A stretch of DNA of 64,000 bases from Pseudomonas fluorescens (GTDB lineage Bacteria; Pseudomonadota; Gammaproteobacteria; Pseudomonadales; Pseudomonadaceae). The translations under genes and the position numbers were made by a program. The stretch is taken from positions 5,324,501-5,388,500 of the forward strand of contig NZ_CP012831.1 of the NCBI RefSeq assembly GCF_001307275.1. Reading direction: 5' to 3'. The notes under the pieces are model-generated. The model worked only from the letters and a program-made list of their open reading frames with translations, did not search any database and had not been told where the DNA came from. Below, piece by piece: positions 45,179-54,360 of the stretch (position 1 is the stretch's first letter; every line of letters begins with the position of its first letter).

Positions 45179-46522
45179 TCAGAACGGCCCGAGCTTGAGC
45201 GGGTACTCAATGACGAGGTACAGCCGGTCGATGTCATCGCCGCCCTGGCTGCTGTTGGCGCGATGGGTGACATGGGACAGTTGCAACGACAGGTCCTTGG
45301 CCGGGCCTGACTGCACGATGTAGTGCAGGTCCAGGTCGCGCTCCCAATGGCGTCCGCCAGCACCTTGTTGCGGACTGTAAGTGCCGGTGTCGGTATCGAA
45401 CGGGTTGTAGGCACCGCCTTGGGGGGCATGGCTGTCGTCGATCCCGCGTCCAGTCACATAGCGGGCCATGAAACTCAGGCCGGGGATGCCCAAGGTGCCC
45501 AGGTCGAGGTCGTAGCGCGCTTGCCATGAGCGCTCGCCCGGGCCGTTGAAGTCGGCATATTTGATCGAGTTGGCCAGGTAGATCGAGTCGCCTCCGACGA
45601 AATCGAAGGGCGTGTCGCCGTTGATTTTCTGGTAGGCCAGGGTGAACGCCTGGGCATTGAACCGGTACTTGCCGCTCAGGCTATAGGCCGTGGTGTCGAT
45701 GGCCCCGGCAATGGCCTTGCCATCGTCGCGGGTGTGATACAGGTTGCCGTCGAGGAACAGTTCGCCAACGGTGGCATGCAGGTTGGCATAGTACTGGCGC
45801 CAGGTATCGCTCAGTTCGGAGGCGTAGAGTGCACCGCCCAGGGCTTGGCCGGTGAACAGGTCGGCGCCGATGAAGTCGATGACGCCGTGGCGCGTCGTCG
45901 CCCCATACCCGGAAAAATCACCCTTGCCGGTCGAGGCGTCCTGATTCTTGAACGCACTGAAGTGACCCGCCTGCAGGTCGACCCCTTCGAACTCGCGGCT
46001 GGAGAGCAGCAGGCCGCTGGCGTATTCGGGTTGCAGGCGCTTGTCTGCGGTGTCGAATACCGGGCTCTGCACAGTCATTTCGCCGACCGCCAGGGTGGTG
46101 CGTGAGGCGTTGAATTTCAGCGCGCCGCCCGCACTGGAGTAATGCTCCTCGCTTCGCCCATTCTCATCCAGCGGCAATAATCCCGTTCCGGAATGCCCCT
46201 TGCCGCCGTCCAGTTTCAACCCCAGGAACCCGTGGGCATCGATGCCTACGCCGATCGTGCCGGGGGTGAAACCGGACTCGAACGAGGCGATGAAGCCCTG
46301 GGCCCATTCCTGTTTGTAGCTTTTGCCTGCCGGGGTCGGGGCGCGATAGTCATTGTTGAGGTAGAAGTTACGGCTGAGGACTTGCAGCGTCGCCCCGTCG
46401 AGAAAGCCAGGCGTGCTTTGCGCGAGTTCCGCTGCCATCGCCGGTGCGGTGCTGCTTGTGAGCAGGGCAAGCAGCCAGAGTGGCTTCAGGGCGGCGGTTG
46501 AGTGGTGGGGTGCAGGCAACAT
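45179..46522 (-). CDS. OprD-family outer-membrane porin
   Basis: A 447-residue porin with a signal peptide ending 'SSTAPAMA'. The family start 'GFLDGATLQVLSRNFYLNND' and 'QEWAQGFIASFESGFTPGTI' are clear. Later strands include 'GDDIDRLYLVIEYPLKLGPF', with the usual C-terminal Phe. OprD-type channels admit amino acids, aromatic acids or small organic acids. It is divergent from the GntR-MFS-amidohydrolase genes and likely takes up the same substrate. Confidence 0.92.
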   Translation of the reverse strand: MLPAPHHSTAALKPLWLLALLTSSTAPAMAAELAQSTPGFLDGATLQVLSRNFYLNNDYRAPTPAGKSYKQEWAQGFIASFESGFTPGTIGVGIDAHGFLGLKLDGGKGHSGTGLLPLDENGRSEEHYSSAGGALKFNASRTTLAVGEMTVQSPVFDTADKRLQPEYASGLLLSSREFEGVDLQAGHFSAFKNQDASTGKGDFSGYGATTRHGVIDFIGADLFTGQALGGALYASELSDTWRQYYANLHATVGELFLDGNLYHTRDDGKAIAGAIDTTAYSLSGKYRFNAQAFTLAYQKINGDTPFDFVGGDSIYLANSIKYADFNGPGERSWQARYDLDLGTLGIPGLSFMARYVTGRGIDDSHAPQGGAYNPFDTDTGTYSPQQGAGGRHWERDLDLHYIVQSGPAKDLSLQLSHVTHRANSSQGGDDIDRLYLVIEYPLKLGPF

Positions 46523-46752
46523 GCTTCATTTCCATGTGAAATTGGGCGGCGAAGGGGCGGTACTACGCGCAGCCAGTGGGAAATGCCCGGCGCACCGCAG
46601 GGTGGGCGGACAGCTTTGCGCTTGAGCAAACAGGTCTGGGCAGAGGGCTTCATTCTTGGGCGTGGGGCGCGAGCGTGCGAGTTAAACGTTGTTAATTGCG
46701 GGCGGCTGCGTCATTGGATTCACCATTCGTCAACGAGACACCCTGGCACTTC

Positions 46753-46805
46753 TTGACAGCCATCGAGCCTGGGTAAATACTCGCCGTGCATATTCATATA
46801 TATGA
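46753..46805 (+). promoter_or_regulatory. Sigma-70-like promoter and palindromic operator before the GntR gene
   Basis: TTGACA (46753-46758) and AATACT (46776-46781) are 17 bases apart. A perfect palindrome TCATATATATGA lies at 46794-46805, near the expected start of transcription and 25 bases before the GntR start. This suits autorepression. The rest of the 308-base gap (46523-46830) shows nothing clear. Confidence 0.5.
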
Positions 46806-46830
46806 CTAGATAACAAGGTGAATAAGGTCG

Positions 46831-47562
46831 ATGAAATCTCTCTCCAGTGATGCCCGCCTGCCGCTGTATCAACGTTTGCGCGACCAATTGGCTGAACAGA
46901 TCGCCAATAACCGCTGGCGCCCGGGGGAGGCGATTCCGACCGAGGCCGCCCTTTCAGCGGAGTACCAGTTGTCGACCGGCACAGTGCGCAAGGCCATCGA
47001 CGCGCTGGTCAGCGAGGGCATCCTGGAACGCCAGCAGGGGCGCGGTACTTTCATTCGTCGGCCGCAGTTTCAATCGTCGTTGTTCCGTTTCTTCCGTTTT
47101 CAAAGTGCTTCTGGCGAACGCCGGGTTCCCGAGAGCCGGATCTTGTCCGTGGAACCGGTGGCCGCGCCGTCGGCGGTGGCCCAGGCGCTGGGGTTGCCGG
47201 TGGATGCGCCGGTGATTCGCCTGGTGCGGGTGCGTCTGCTGGAAGTGGAGCCGGTGCTCGCCGAAGAAATCTGGTTGCCCCGTAGCCGCTTCCAAGCCTT
47301 GCTCGAAATCGACCTGAGTCAAAAGGGCCCGTTGCTTTACCCCATCTATGAAGAGGTGTGCGGCCAGGTTGTCGCCTATGCCGAAGAAACCCTCACCGCC
47401 GAATCGGTGAATGAGGTGCACGCAAGATTGCTGCAGGTGCCGGTCAACAGCCCGGTGGTGGTGATCGAGCGCCTGGCACGGGACTACGCCGGCAATCCCC
47501 TGGAGTGGCGACGCTCTCGCGGGCATGCCGAGCACTTCCGCTACCGCGTGGAAATTCGCTGA
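46831..47562 (+). CDS. GntR-family regulator (HutC type, UTRA domain)
   Basis: A 243-residue repressor. The winged HTH (1-75) reads 'YQRLRDQLAEQIANNRWRPG', 'TEAALSAEYQLSTGTVRKAI' and 'GILERQQGRGTFI'. The UTRA effector domain (about 90-243) has 'LVRVRLLEVEPVLAEEIWLP' and ends 'EHFRYRVEI'. It precedes the MFS and amidohydrolase genes and is divergent from the porin, so it probably controls all of them in response to their substrate. Confidence 0.9.
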   Translation: MKSLSSDARLPLYQRLRDQLAEQIANNRWRPGEAIPTEAALSAEYQLSTGTVRKAIDALVSEGILERQQGRGTFIRRPQFQSSLFRFFRFQSASGERRVPESRILSVEPVAAPSAVAQALGLPVDAPVIRLVRVRLLEVEPVLAEEIWLPRSRFQALLEIDLSQKGPLLYPIYEEVCGQVVAYAEETLTAESVNEVHARLLQVPVNSPVVVIERLARDYAGNPLEWRRSRGHAEHFRYRVEIR

Positions 47563-47684
47563 CCCGACCCGGCTGGCGGCGAGTCGGTCGCCGCTGTCCC
47601 TACCGTTTTGTTTGTCATGACTGGCCCTGTAGCGGCGCGGTTCGCTCTCGGCTGCCTTTCGTTCCACCCATAAGGATAACAATC

Positions 47685-48974
47685 ATGTTCAGTTGGTATC
47701 GCCAAGTCACTGCGCGGGAGCGCAAAACGTTTTGGGCCTGTTTCGGCGGATGGTCGCTCGACGCCTTGGAAGTACAGATGTTCGGCCTGGCGATACCGGC
47801 GTTGATCGCCGCGTTCGCCTTGAGCAAGGGCGATGCCGGGCTGGTCAGCGGCGTGACCCTGGTCACTTCGGCCATTGGCGGCTGGGTCGGCGGGACGCTG
47901 TCGGATCGCTACGGTCGGGTGCGCACGCTGCAATGGATGATCTTGTGGTTTTCGTTCTTCACCTTCCTGTCGGCGTTCGTCACTGGCTTCCACCAGCTGT
48001 TGATCGTCAAGGCGCTGCAGGGCTTCGGAATTGGCGGGGAATGGGCCGCCGGCGCGGTATTGATGGCCGAGACCATCAACCCCAAGTATCGCGGCAAGGT
48101 CATGGGCACGGTGCAAAGCGCCTGGGCGGTGGGTTGGGGGCTGGCGGTCGGCGTCTTCACGCTGATCTACTCCCTCGTGCCGCAAGACATGGCCTGGCGG
48201 GTGATGTTCGTCGTGGGCTTGCTGCCGTCGTTCCTGATCATCTGGGTGCGGCGCAACGTTGAAGAGCCCGACAGTTTCCAGCGCCTGAAAAAAGACAATG
48301 TCATCCCGCAAAGTTTCTTCAAATCCCTGGCCGGCATCTTTCGCCCCGAGTTGATCCGTGTGACCTTGTTTGGCGGGTTGCTGGGGTTAGGGGCGCACGG
48401 TGGTTACCACGCGGTGATGACCTGGCTGCCGACCTTCCTCAAGACCGAGCGCAACCTGTCGGTACTCAACTCCGGCGGCTACCTGGCAGTGATCATCTTC
48501 GCCTTTTGGTGCGGCTGCGTAGTCAGTGGCCTGTTGATCGATCGCATTGGCCGCCGGAAGAACATCGTGTTGTTCGCGCTGTGCTGCGTGGTCACCGTGC
48601 AGTGTTATGTGTTCCTGCCGTTGACCAACACCCAGATGCTGTTCCTGGGGTTCCCGCTCGGCTTCTTCGCGGCCGGTATTCCGGCGAGCCTCGGGGCGTT
48701 TTTCAACGAGTTGTACCCGGCGGATGTGCGCGGTGCCGGCGTGGGGTTCTGCTACAACTTCGGTCGGGTGCTCTCGGCGATGTTCCCGTTCCTGGTCGGC
48801 CACATGAGCGATTCCATGTCCTTGGGCTCGGCCATTGGCATCGACGCAGGGATCGCCTACGGCGTGGCGGTGATCGCGGCGTTGTGCCTGCCGGAAACCC
48901 GCGGCCGCAGCCTGGAAGCCACTGCGGCATCGGCGCCTGTGGTTGAGCATGACAGCCAGAGCGCCCGGGCCTGA
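47685..48974 (+). CDS. MFS transporter, aromatic-acid/H+ symporter-like
   Basis: A 429-residue inner-membrane carrier with 12 predicted segments. 'FGGWSLDALEVQMFGLAIPA' (Asp in the first helix), 'GGTLSDRYGRVRTLQW' (D-R-x-G-R), 'GFGIGGEWAAGAVLMAE' and second-half 'IDRIGRRKNI' match the AAHS group (PcaK, BenK, MhpT). The substrate is thus likely an aromatic or related organic acid. ATG 47685 starts 'MFSWYRQVTARERKTFW'; the upstream frame is an overlap artefact. Confidence 0.88.
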   Translation: MFSWYRQVTARERKTFWACFGGWSLDALEVQMFGLAIPALIAAFALSKGDAGLVSGVTLVTSAIGGWVGGTLSDRYGRVRTLQWMILWFSFFTFLSAFVTGFHQLLIVKALQGFGIGGEWAAGAVLMAETINPKYRGKVMGTVQSAWAVGWGLAVGVFTLIYSLVPQDMAWRVMFVVGLLPSFLIIWVRRNVEEPDSFQRLKKDNVIPQSFFKSLAGIFRPELIRVTLFGGLLGLGAHGGYHAVMTWLPTFLKTERNLSVLNSGGYLAVIIFAFWCGCVVSGLLIDRIGRRKNIVLFALCCVVTVQCYVFLPLTNTQMLFLGFPLGFFAAGIPASLGAFFNELYPADVRGAGVGFCYNFGRVLSAMFPFLVGHMSDSMSLGSAIGIDAGIAYGVAVIAALCLPETRGRSLEATAASAPVVEHDSQSARA

Positions 48975-48993
48975 TTTCCCTTATTGTCGATAG

Positions 48994-49833
48994 ATGAGAC
49001 CCATGGTTGATACCTGTACCAAACCGATGACCGGCATTGACTGCCACGCCCACGTGTTCAGTCGTGAGCTGGAGCTGGCCGCTGTCCGGCGCTACACACC
49101 CGACTATGACGCTACGCTCGCTCAATACCTGGGCCACTTGCACGCCCATGGCTTGAGCCATGGCGTGTTGGTGCAGCCGAGCTTTCTCGGCACCGATAAC
49201 CGCTACCTGCTGGCCGCCCTACGGCAAGCGCCGGAGCAGTTGCGCGGGGTCGTGGTGGTGGAGCGAGACGTCAGCCGAGCCGAGCTGGACGACATGGCCC
49301 GGCTGGGGGTGGTCGGTGTGCGCTTGAACCTGATGGGCAAAGCCTTGCCTGATTTTCGTGACGCCGCCTGGCACGGCTTGTTGGGCCACATCGCGGAACT
49401 GGACTGGCATGTCGAGTTGCACGCCAACCTGGTGGACTTGCCGGGGTTGATGGCTCAGCTGTTGCCATGGGGCATCAAGGTGGTGGTCGATCATTTCGGC
49501 CGCCCGGATGCGTGTTCGGGGCTGGATCAACCTGGCTTTGCCCAATTGATGGCGCTGGGGCAGGGCGGGCAGGTGTGGATGAAGGTGTCCGGTATCTATC
49601 GATTGGGCGCAACGGCCTCGCGCAACCTTGAATTCGCCCGCGCCTCGTTGGCGCTGCTGGAACGCAGTTTCGGCCCCGAACGCCTGGTGTGGGGCAGCGA
49701 TTGGCCGCACACTCAGCATGAAGCGCATGTCGGCTTTGAGACGGTCATGGCGCAGCTGCGCGCATTGGAATGTTCGGCGTCGCTGATTCATGCGTTAATG
49801 GTCCAGGCACCCCAGGCGCTCTTCAAGTTTTGA
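48994..49833 (+). CDS. Amidohydrolase family 2 protein, LigI-like
   Basis: A 279-residue TIM-barrel hydrolase. The metal/catalytic residues are the HxH in 'GIDCHAHVF', His in 'WHVELHANL', 'VVDHFGRPD', and Asp in 'LVWGSDWPHTQHE'. This order is that of 2-pyrone-4,6-dicarboxylate lactonase (LigI) and lactone hydrolases of COG3618. It follows the MFS gene by 19 bases, so it likely opens a lactone or hydrolyses the imported acid. ATG 49003 is an alternative start; neither has a clear ribosome site. Confidence 0.85.
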   Translation: MRPMVDTCTKPMTGIDCHAHVFSRELELAAVRRYTPDYDATLAQYLGHLHAHGLSHGVLVQPSFLGTDNRYLLAALRQAPEQLRGVVVVERDVSRAELDDMARLGVVGVRLNLMGKALPDFRDAAWHGLLGHIAELDWHVELHANLVDLPGLMAQLLPWGIKVVVDHFGRPDACSGLDQPGFAQLMALGQGGQVWMKVSGIYRLGATASRNLEFARASLALLERSFGPERLVWGSDWPHTQHEAHVGFETVMAQLRALECSASLIHALMVQAPQALFKF

Positions 49834-49941
49834 GGCACGAGGCTGTGACGTCGAGTTTTCCTGAACTCGCCCGATGAATAGGGATCTAGACTCCATTGAT
49901 GCCCCTGTGAAGGTTTCAGCCTGGCGGTTTGAGGATGACTG

Positions 49942-52125
49942 ATGTCGAACATTGAAGAGCTGCCCACGCAAACACCTGCGCCGAGCGAATACGAAAGCTT
50001 GATCGCGATGGGGACGGGCGCGCTCGATGCCATTCCCGGTGCGGTGTACCTCTGCGATCACCAGGGGTGGCTCGTCCGCTACAACAGCGAGGCGGCCGAG
50101 CTGTGGGGACGGGCACCAGCACTCGGAGAGAACGGCGACCGGTTTTGCGGTGCCCATCGATTGTTCCTGGCTGATGGCACGCCGCTGGCATTCGAACACT
50201 GCCCGACGGCCTCAGCGCTCAATACAGGCATTGCGCCGCGCAACCAGGAAGTGATCGTTCAACGCCCGGATGGCTCGCGGTTCGTGGCGCTGATGAACAT
50301 CCGTGTCCTCAGGGATCGGTGGGGCGACATTCAAGGGGTGATCAACTGCTTCCAGGATGTGTCGGCGCACCATGCCATGGCCGAGGAGCTTCGGCGCAAG
50401 AGTGCCGACCTGGAGGACTTTTTCGAAAACAGTGCCGTGGGCCTGCATATCGTCAGTGGCGAGGGCATCATCCTGCGCGCCAACAAGGCGGAGCTGGCGC
50501 TGCTGGGTTACCCGGCAGAGGAATACATCGGGCGGCACATCACCGAGTTTCATGTCGATGAACCGGTTATCGACGATATCCTCACCAAGCTGGGCAGTGG
50601 CGACTGCCTGGAGAGTTATCCGGCGCGGCTGAGGGCGAAAGACGGCTCGATCAAGCATGTCACCATCACTTCGAACGGGCGCTTCGAGGACGGAAAGCTT
50701 TTCAACACCCGTTGCTTCACCATCGACAGGAGCTGCGTCCACGCGGCCGAGACGGCACGCCAGGACAGCGACGACCGGCTTTCAGCGACCTATGAGGCGG
50801 TGACCATCGGGATTTCCGAGGCCGATATCGACGGTCGCTTGCTCCGGGTGAACGACGCCCTGTGCAACATGCTGGGCCGGTCGCGGGAGGAACTCCTGTC
50901 GATGACATTCCTGGACTACACCCACCCGGACTGCATCGCCCAGGATGCGGGGTTGTACGCCCGCCAGGTGGCCGGTGAACTGGATAACTACGTGCTGCGC
51001 AAGCGCGCCCTGAAGCCCGATGGCGAGGTGGTCTACCTCGACATCCACAGCTCGTCGGTGAGGGACGCCAACGGTACGTTTCGTTATGGCGTGCGGGTGC
51101 TGCAGGACGTCACGCTGGCGCGGCGGATGGAAAACCAGATCCGCGAAAGCGAACGGCACATGCGCAATCTGCTCGAAGCATTGCCTGCCGCGGTGTACAC
51201 CACCGATGCCGAAGGGCGCATCACGTTCTACAATCGCGCCGCTGTCGAACTGTCGGGGCGCACCCCGCAGTTGGGCGACATGTGGTGTGTGACCTGGAAG
51301 CTGTTCAACACGGACGGAACCGCGCTTCCCCACGATCAATGCCCGATGGCGGTGGCGCTGAAGGAAAACCGGCCGATACGCGGCGTCGAGGCCATTGCAG
51401 AGCGGCCGGATGGCAGCCATGTACCGTTCACGCCATTTCCCACGCCTTTGCATGACGCCGATGGAAACCTGGTGGGCGCCATCAACATGCTGGTCGATAT
51501 TTCCGAACGAAAACAGGCGGAGAACCGCCAGAAAACGCTAATCGATGAGCTCAATCACCGGGTCAAGAACACCCTGGCCACGGTGCAATCGCTGGCGGCC
51601 CAGACCGCGCGCAATGCCGAGGATGCGAAGGACGGCTACAGGCGTTTCGAGGCCAGGCTGTTGGCGTTGTCCCGTGCACACGATCTGTTGACCAAGCGGC
51701 ATTGGGGGCAGACGCCACTCGACACCCTGGCCCATGAAGTGCTGCTGCCGGTCTTTGGGCATGAGCCTGGCCGTGTCGTGATCGAGGGTGCTTGCGTGGA
51801 CATCGGCACCCGCGTGGCGCTCAACCTCACGATGACCCTCAATGAATTGGCGATCAACGCGCTCAAGTACGGGGCCATGTCCGTCGAGACGGGGACGCTT
51901 GCCGTCACGTGGTACCTGCAGAGCCAAGCGGACGGAACGTGGCTGACCCTCGACTGGCAGGAGCGTGGAGGGCCGCTGGTATCCCCGCCGGAACGGGAAG
52001 GGTTGGGGTCGCGCCTGATGAAGCGCTGCATCGAGCGCGACCTGGGCGGCACGTTTGACCTCACCTATGCCCCGCAGGGCGTTTGCTGTCGTTTTTCGTT
52101 CCTGATTGGAGCGGACGGGGCATGA
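49942..52125 (+). CDS. Cytosolic HWE-type sensor kinase with four PAS segments
   Basis: A 727-residue soluble kinase. Four PAS-like segments occupy about 20-150, 160-270, 275-400 and 405-525 ('AIPGAVYLCDHQGWLVRYN', 'FFENSAVGLHIVSGEGIILR', 'YEAVTIGISEADIDGRLLRV', 'LLEALPAAVYTTDAEGRITF'). The first and fourth are alike, each followed by a 'L.DGT.L..+.CP' motif. The HWE domain has His539 in 'DELNHRVKNTLATVQSLAAQ' and 'LTMTLNELAINALKYGA'. No membrane segment is seen. A cytosolic or light/redox signal is possible; no flavin-binding 'NCRFLQ' motif is present. It overlaps the response regulator by four bases. Confidence 0.9.
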   Translation: MSNIEELPTQTPAPSEYESLIAMGTGALDAIPGAVYLCDHQGWLVRYNSEAAELWGRAPALGENGDRFCGAHRLFLADGTPLAFEHCPTASALNTGIAPRNQEVIVQRPDGSRFVALMNIRVLRDRWGDIQGVINCFQDVSAHHAMAEELRRKSADLEDFFENSAVGLHIVSGEGIILRANKAELALLGYPAEEYIGRHITEFHVDEPVIDDILTKLGSGDCLESYPARLRAKDGSIKHVTITSNGRFEDGKLFNTRCFTIDRSCVHAAETARQDSDDRLSATYEAVTIGISEADIDGRLLRVNDALCNMLGRSREELLSMTFLDYTHPDCIAQDAGLYARQVAGELDNYVLRKRALKPDGEVVYLDIHSSSVRDANGTFRYGVRVLQDVTLARRMENQIRESERHMRNLLEALPAAVYTTDAEGRITFYNRAAVELSGRTPQLGDMWCVTWKLFNTDGTALPHDQCPMAVALKENRPIRGVEAIAERPDGSHVPFTPFPTPLHDADGNLVGAINMLVDISERKQAENRQKTLIDELNHRVKNTLATVQSLAAQTARNAEDAKDGYRRFEARLLALSRAHDLLTKRHWGQTPLDTLAHEVLLPVFGHEPGRVVIEGACVDIGTRVALNLTMTLNELAINALKYGAMSVETGTLAVTWYLQSQADGTWLTLDWQERGGPLVSPPEREGLGSRLMKRCIERDLGGTFDLTYAPQGVCCRFSFLIGADGA

Positions 52126-52523
52126 GCCCATTGGCTGGAATCCGGGTGCTGGTCGTCGAAGACGAAGGCGCGATTGCCCTGTTGATCGAGGAGATGCTGG
52201 AAGAGTTCGGATGCGAAGTGGTGGCCTCGGTCGCCCGGCTCGCTGCTGCGTGTGAAATCGCCGGCTCGGTGCAGGTGGACCTGGCGATCCTGGACGTCAA
52301 CCTGGCCGGCGAGCGTGTGTTCCCAGTGGCCGACATTCTTCGCGAGCGCCAAATCCCCTTTCTGTTCAGCACCGGATACGGCGCCAGCGGGCTGCCGGCC
52401 GAGTACGCCGCGCGGCCGGTTCTGCACAAGCCGTTTTCGGAAAGTGAATTGCGGCAGAAAATGGCCGTTGCGCTGAAGGAGGCCCGCGAAAGCGCCCCGA
52501 CCTTCAGCCCTGATGCCAACTGA
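52122..52523 (+). CDS. Single-domain response regulator
   Basis: A 133-residue receiver with no output domain: 'VLVVEDEGAIALLIEEML', phosphoacceptor Asp58 in 'LAILDVNLAGE' and Lys103 in 'VLHKPFSE'. It overlaps the HWE kinase by ATGA. Such pairs often work as phosphate sinks or by protein contact. It ends at a REPIN. Confidence 0.9.
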   Translation: MSPLAGIRVLVVEDEGAIALLIEEMLEEFGCEVVASVARLAAACEIAGSVQVDLAILDVNLAGERVFPVADILRERQIPFLFSTGYGASGLPAEYAARPVLHKPFSESELRQKMAVALKEARESAPTFSPDAN

Positions 52524-52525
52524 CT

Positions 52526-52630
52526 CACCGCCATCGCGAGCAAGCTCGCTCCCACAATGGCCGGCGGTGGACCGTGATTGAGTGCCCCCCACAAATCCCC
52601 TGTGGGAGCGAGCTTGCTCGCGATAGCGAT
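52526..52630. repeat. REPIN (family B)
   Basis: CCGCCATCGCGAGCAAGCTC and its inverse GAGCTTGCTCGCGATAGCG flank about 55 bases. It is the same family as the units at 13747 and 41386. It lies just after the response regulator stop. Confidence 0.88.
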
Positions 52631-52780
52631 CCGGCCTCCAGCACCGTACCAACGGATGCAACACCCTCCCCAGCAAGCCCAGCCCTGACGTTCAAGCAGG
52701 CCTTTACGAGACGTTGCCACTGGACTGTGCTAAATCTCTTACCGGCAACCCACCTCTCCACACCCATTCAAGGAGTGAAC

Positions 52781-53224
52781 ATGAGTCTCCACGGTCACTA
52801 CGATCCGCAGAACATCTTTGCGCTGATCCTTCGCGGCGATGCGCCGTGCTACAAGATTTACGAAGACGCCGATGTGCTGGCCTTCCTGGATATCTTTCCG
52901 CAATCGCGCGGCCATGTCCTGGTCATCCCCAAAGCCTCCCAGGCGCGCAACATCCTCGAAGTCGAGCCCGCTGTCCTGGGCGCGATGATGTCTGCCGTAC
53001 AGCGCCTGACGCGCATCATCGTGGACGAGTTGCAGCCGGACGGGGTCCAGGTTGCGCAGTTCAATGGCGCTGTGGCCGGGCAGACGGTCTTTCACATTCA
53101 CATGCACATCATTCCGCGCTGGGAAGGTGAGGAGCCGGGTGTGCATGGCCGGGGCAAGGCCGATCCCGAGGAGCTGGAAAAGCTCCAGGCTCGCCTGGTC
53201 GAGCGCATTCGCTCAATGGCCTGA
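52781..53224 (+). CDS. HIT-family nucleotide hydrolase/transferase
   Basis: A 147-residue HIT protein. The catalytic triad motif is 'VFHIHMHIIPRW' (H-x-H-x-H-x-x), preceded by 'FLDIFPQSRGHVLVIPKAS' and 'VQVAQFNGAVAGQ'. It hydrolyses AMP-linked substrates (AMP-NH2, dinucleoside polyphosphates or acyl/aminoacyl-AMP). ATG 52781 starts 'MSLHGHYDPQNIFALILRGD', with AAGGAG about seven bases upstream; the longer frame runs into the REPIN and is rejected. Confidence 0.92.
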   Translation: MSLHGHYDPQNIFALILRGDAPCYKIYEDADVLAFLDIFPQSRGHVLVIPKASQARNILEVEPAVLGAMMSAVQRLTRIIVDELQPDGVQVAQFNGAVAGQTVFHIHMHIIPRWEGEEPGVHGRGKADPEELEKLQARLVERIRSMA

Positions 53225-53260
53225 CGCCGGGCAAGGTCCTGCGAAGGGGCGCGGGCCGTA

Positions 53261-54118
53261 TCAGTTCCCGTGTCCCTGGTTGCTGCGGATCAACTCGTAA
53301 GCCCGGCGCACCAATGGATTGACGGTATTGGGTCGAATCCACAGGTGATAAGTCACGTCCGGGAGCCGCGGTAAACCATCGTTTTCCCCCAATACCCGCA
53401 TGTCCGGGCCGAGCATTTCCATACTGCGTGGGGTGACCCCTAAGCCCGCGCGGGTCGCGGCCTTGATGCCGATCAGGTTCGAGGCCAGGTAGGCCTGGCG
53501 CCAGGGAATCTTGGCACGTTCGAGCGCCTCGAGGGCATAGCGGCGATAGATGCTGGGCTCATCCACCAGAATCAGCGGCAACGGTTCGCCGGGGTTGTGC
53601 AGGTACTGGGCCGAGCAGATCCACCACACCGGTGAGGTGCGCAAGGCGAAGCCTTCAAGGCTCGGATCCTGGCGGGTGGAAATGATCATGTCGACCTTGC
53701 CTCGATGCAGGTCGTCCATCAGGAACGGACTGCGTCCGACATCGATTTCCAGGCGCAAGCGCGGGGCCGAGCGGGCGATGTGACTGAGGATCGGAGGCAG
53801 GATGGTGTCGGCGATGTCGTGGGGCGAACCGATGCGCAGCACGCCGCTGAGGCTGCTCTCACGCAGGGAGCTGAGGACGTCGTCATTGAGCGATAGCATC
53901 TGTCGCGCATGCCGCAGCAATTGCTGGCCGGCTTCCGTGAGCTGTTTTTGCCGTCCGCGTTTTTCGAACAGGCTTACCCCGACCTGCTGTTCCAGGCGTT
54001 GCATGTGCTGGGTCACTGAAGATTGTGTGCGAGACAACTGGGCGCCGGCTTCGGCGAAGCTGTGGTGATCGACCACGGCGATGAAGGTGCGCAGTAACTC
54101 GAGATCGAGGGTCGACAT
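53261..54118 (-). CDS. LysR-family regulator of the sulfur amino-acid operon (probable)
   Basis: A 285-residue LysR protein: HTH 'LELLRTFIAVVDHHSFAEAG' and 'TQSSVTQHMQRLEQQVGVSL', effector domain from about residue 90 ('GVLRIGSPHDIADTILPPIL'), of the LrhA/PecT-like subgroup. It is divergent from the nine-gene transport and sulfur operon with a 242-base gap that contains an AT-rich stretch (54255-54285). It is therefore the likely activator or repressor of that operon. Confidence 0.87.
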   Translation of the reverse strand: MSTLDLELLRTFIAVVDHHSFAEAGAQLSRTQSSVTQHMQRLEQQVGVSLFEKRGRQKQLTEAGQQLLRHARQMLSLNDDVLSSLRESSLSGVLRIGSPHDIADTILPPILSHIARSAPRLRLEIDVGRSPFLMDDLHRGKVDMIISTRQDPSLEGFALRTSPVWWICSAQYLHNPGEPLPLILVDEPSIYRRYALEALERAKIPWRQAYLASNLIGIKAATRAGLGVTPRSMEMLGPDMRVLGENDGLPRLPDVTYHLWIRPNTVNPLVRRAYELIRSNQGHGN

Positions 54119-54360
54119 GGCGGTTGCTTCACATCAAGGGTGCAAACCTAAACATTACAGATTTTTATGGGTTGAGGGGAGTCTTGCGACGGGGGCTTGA
54201 CTGCAAGCCAGTAAAACAGCGGTTATAAGTTTTTCGCCTGGAAACCAAACCCTGAGAGTTATAACGATATTAGATATTTGAATTTCCTTTGCCTCAAGGC
54301 GCTCCCTAGGATGCCCACTCATCAGGTCGGGGGACGCCGGCCATCCATGAGGGGAAATCC

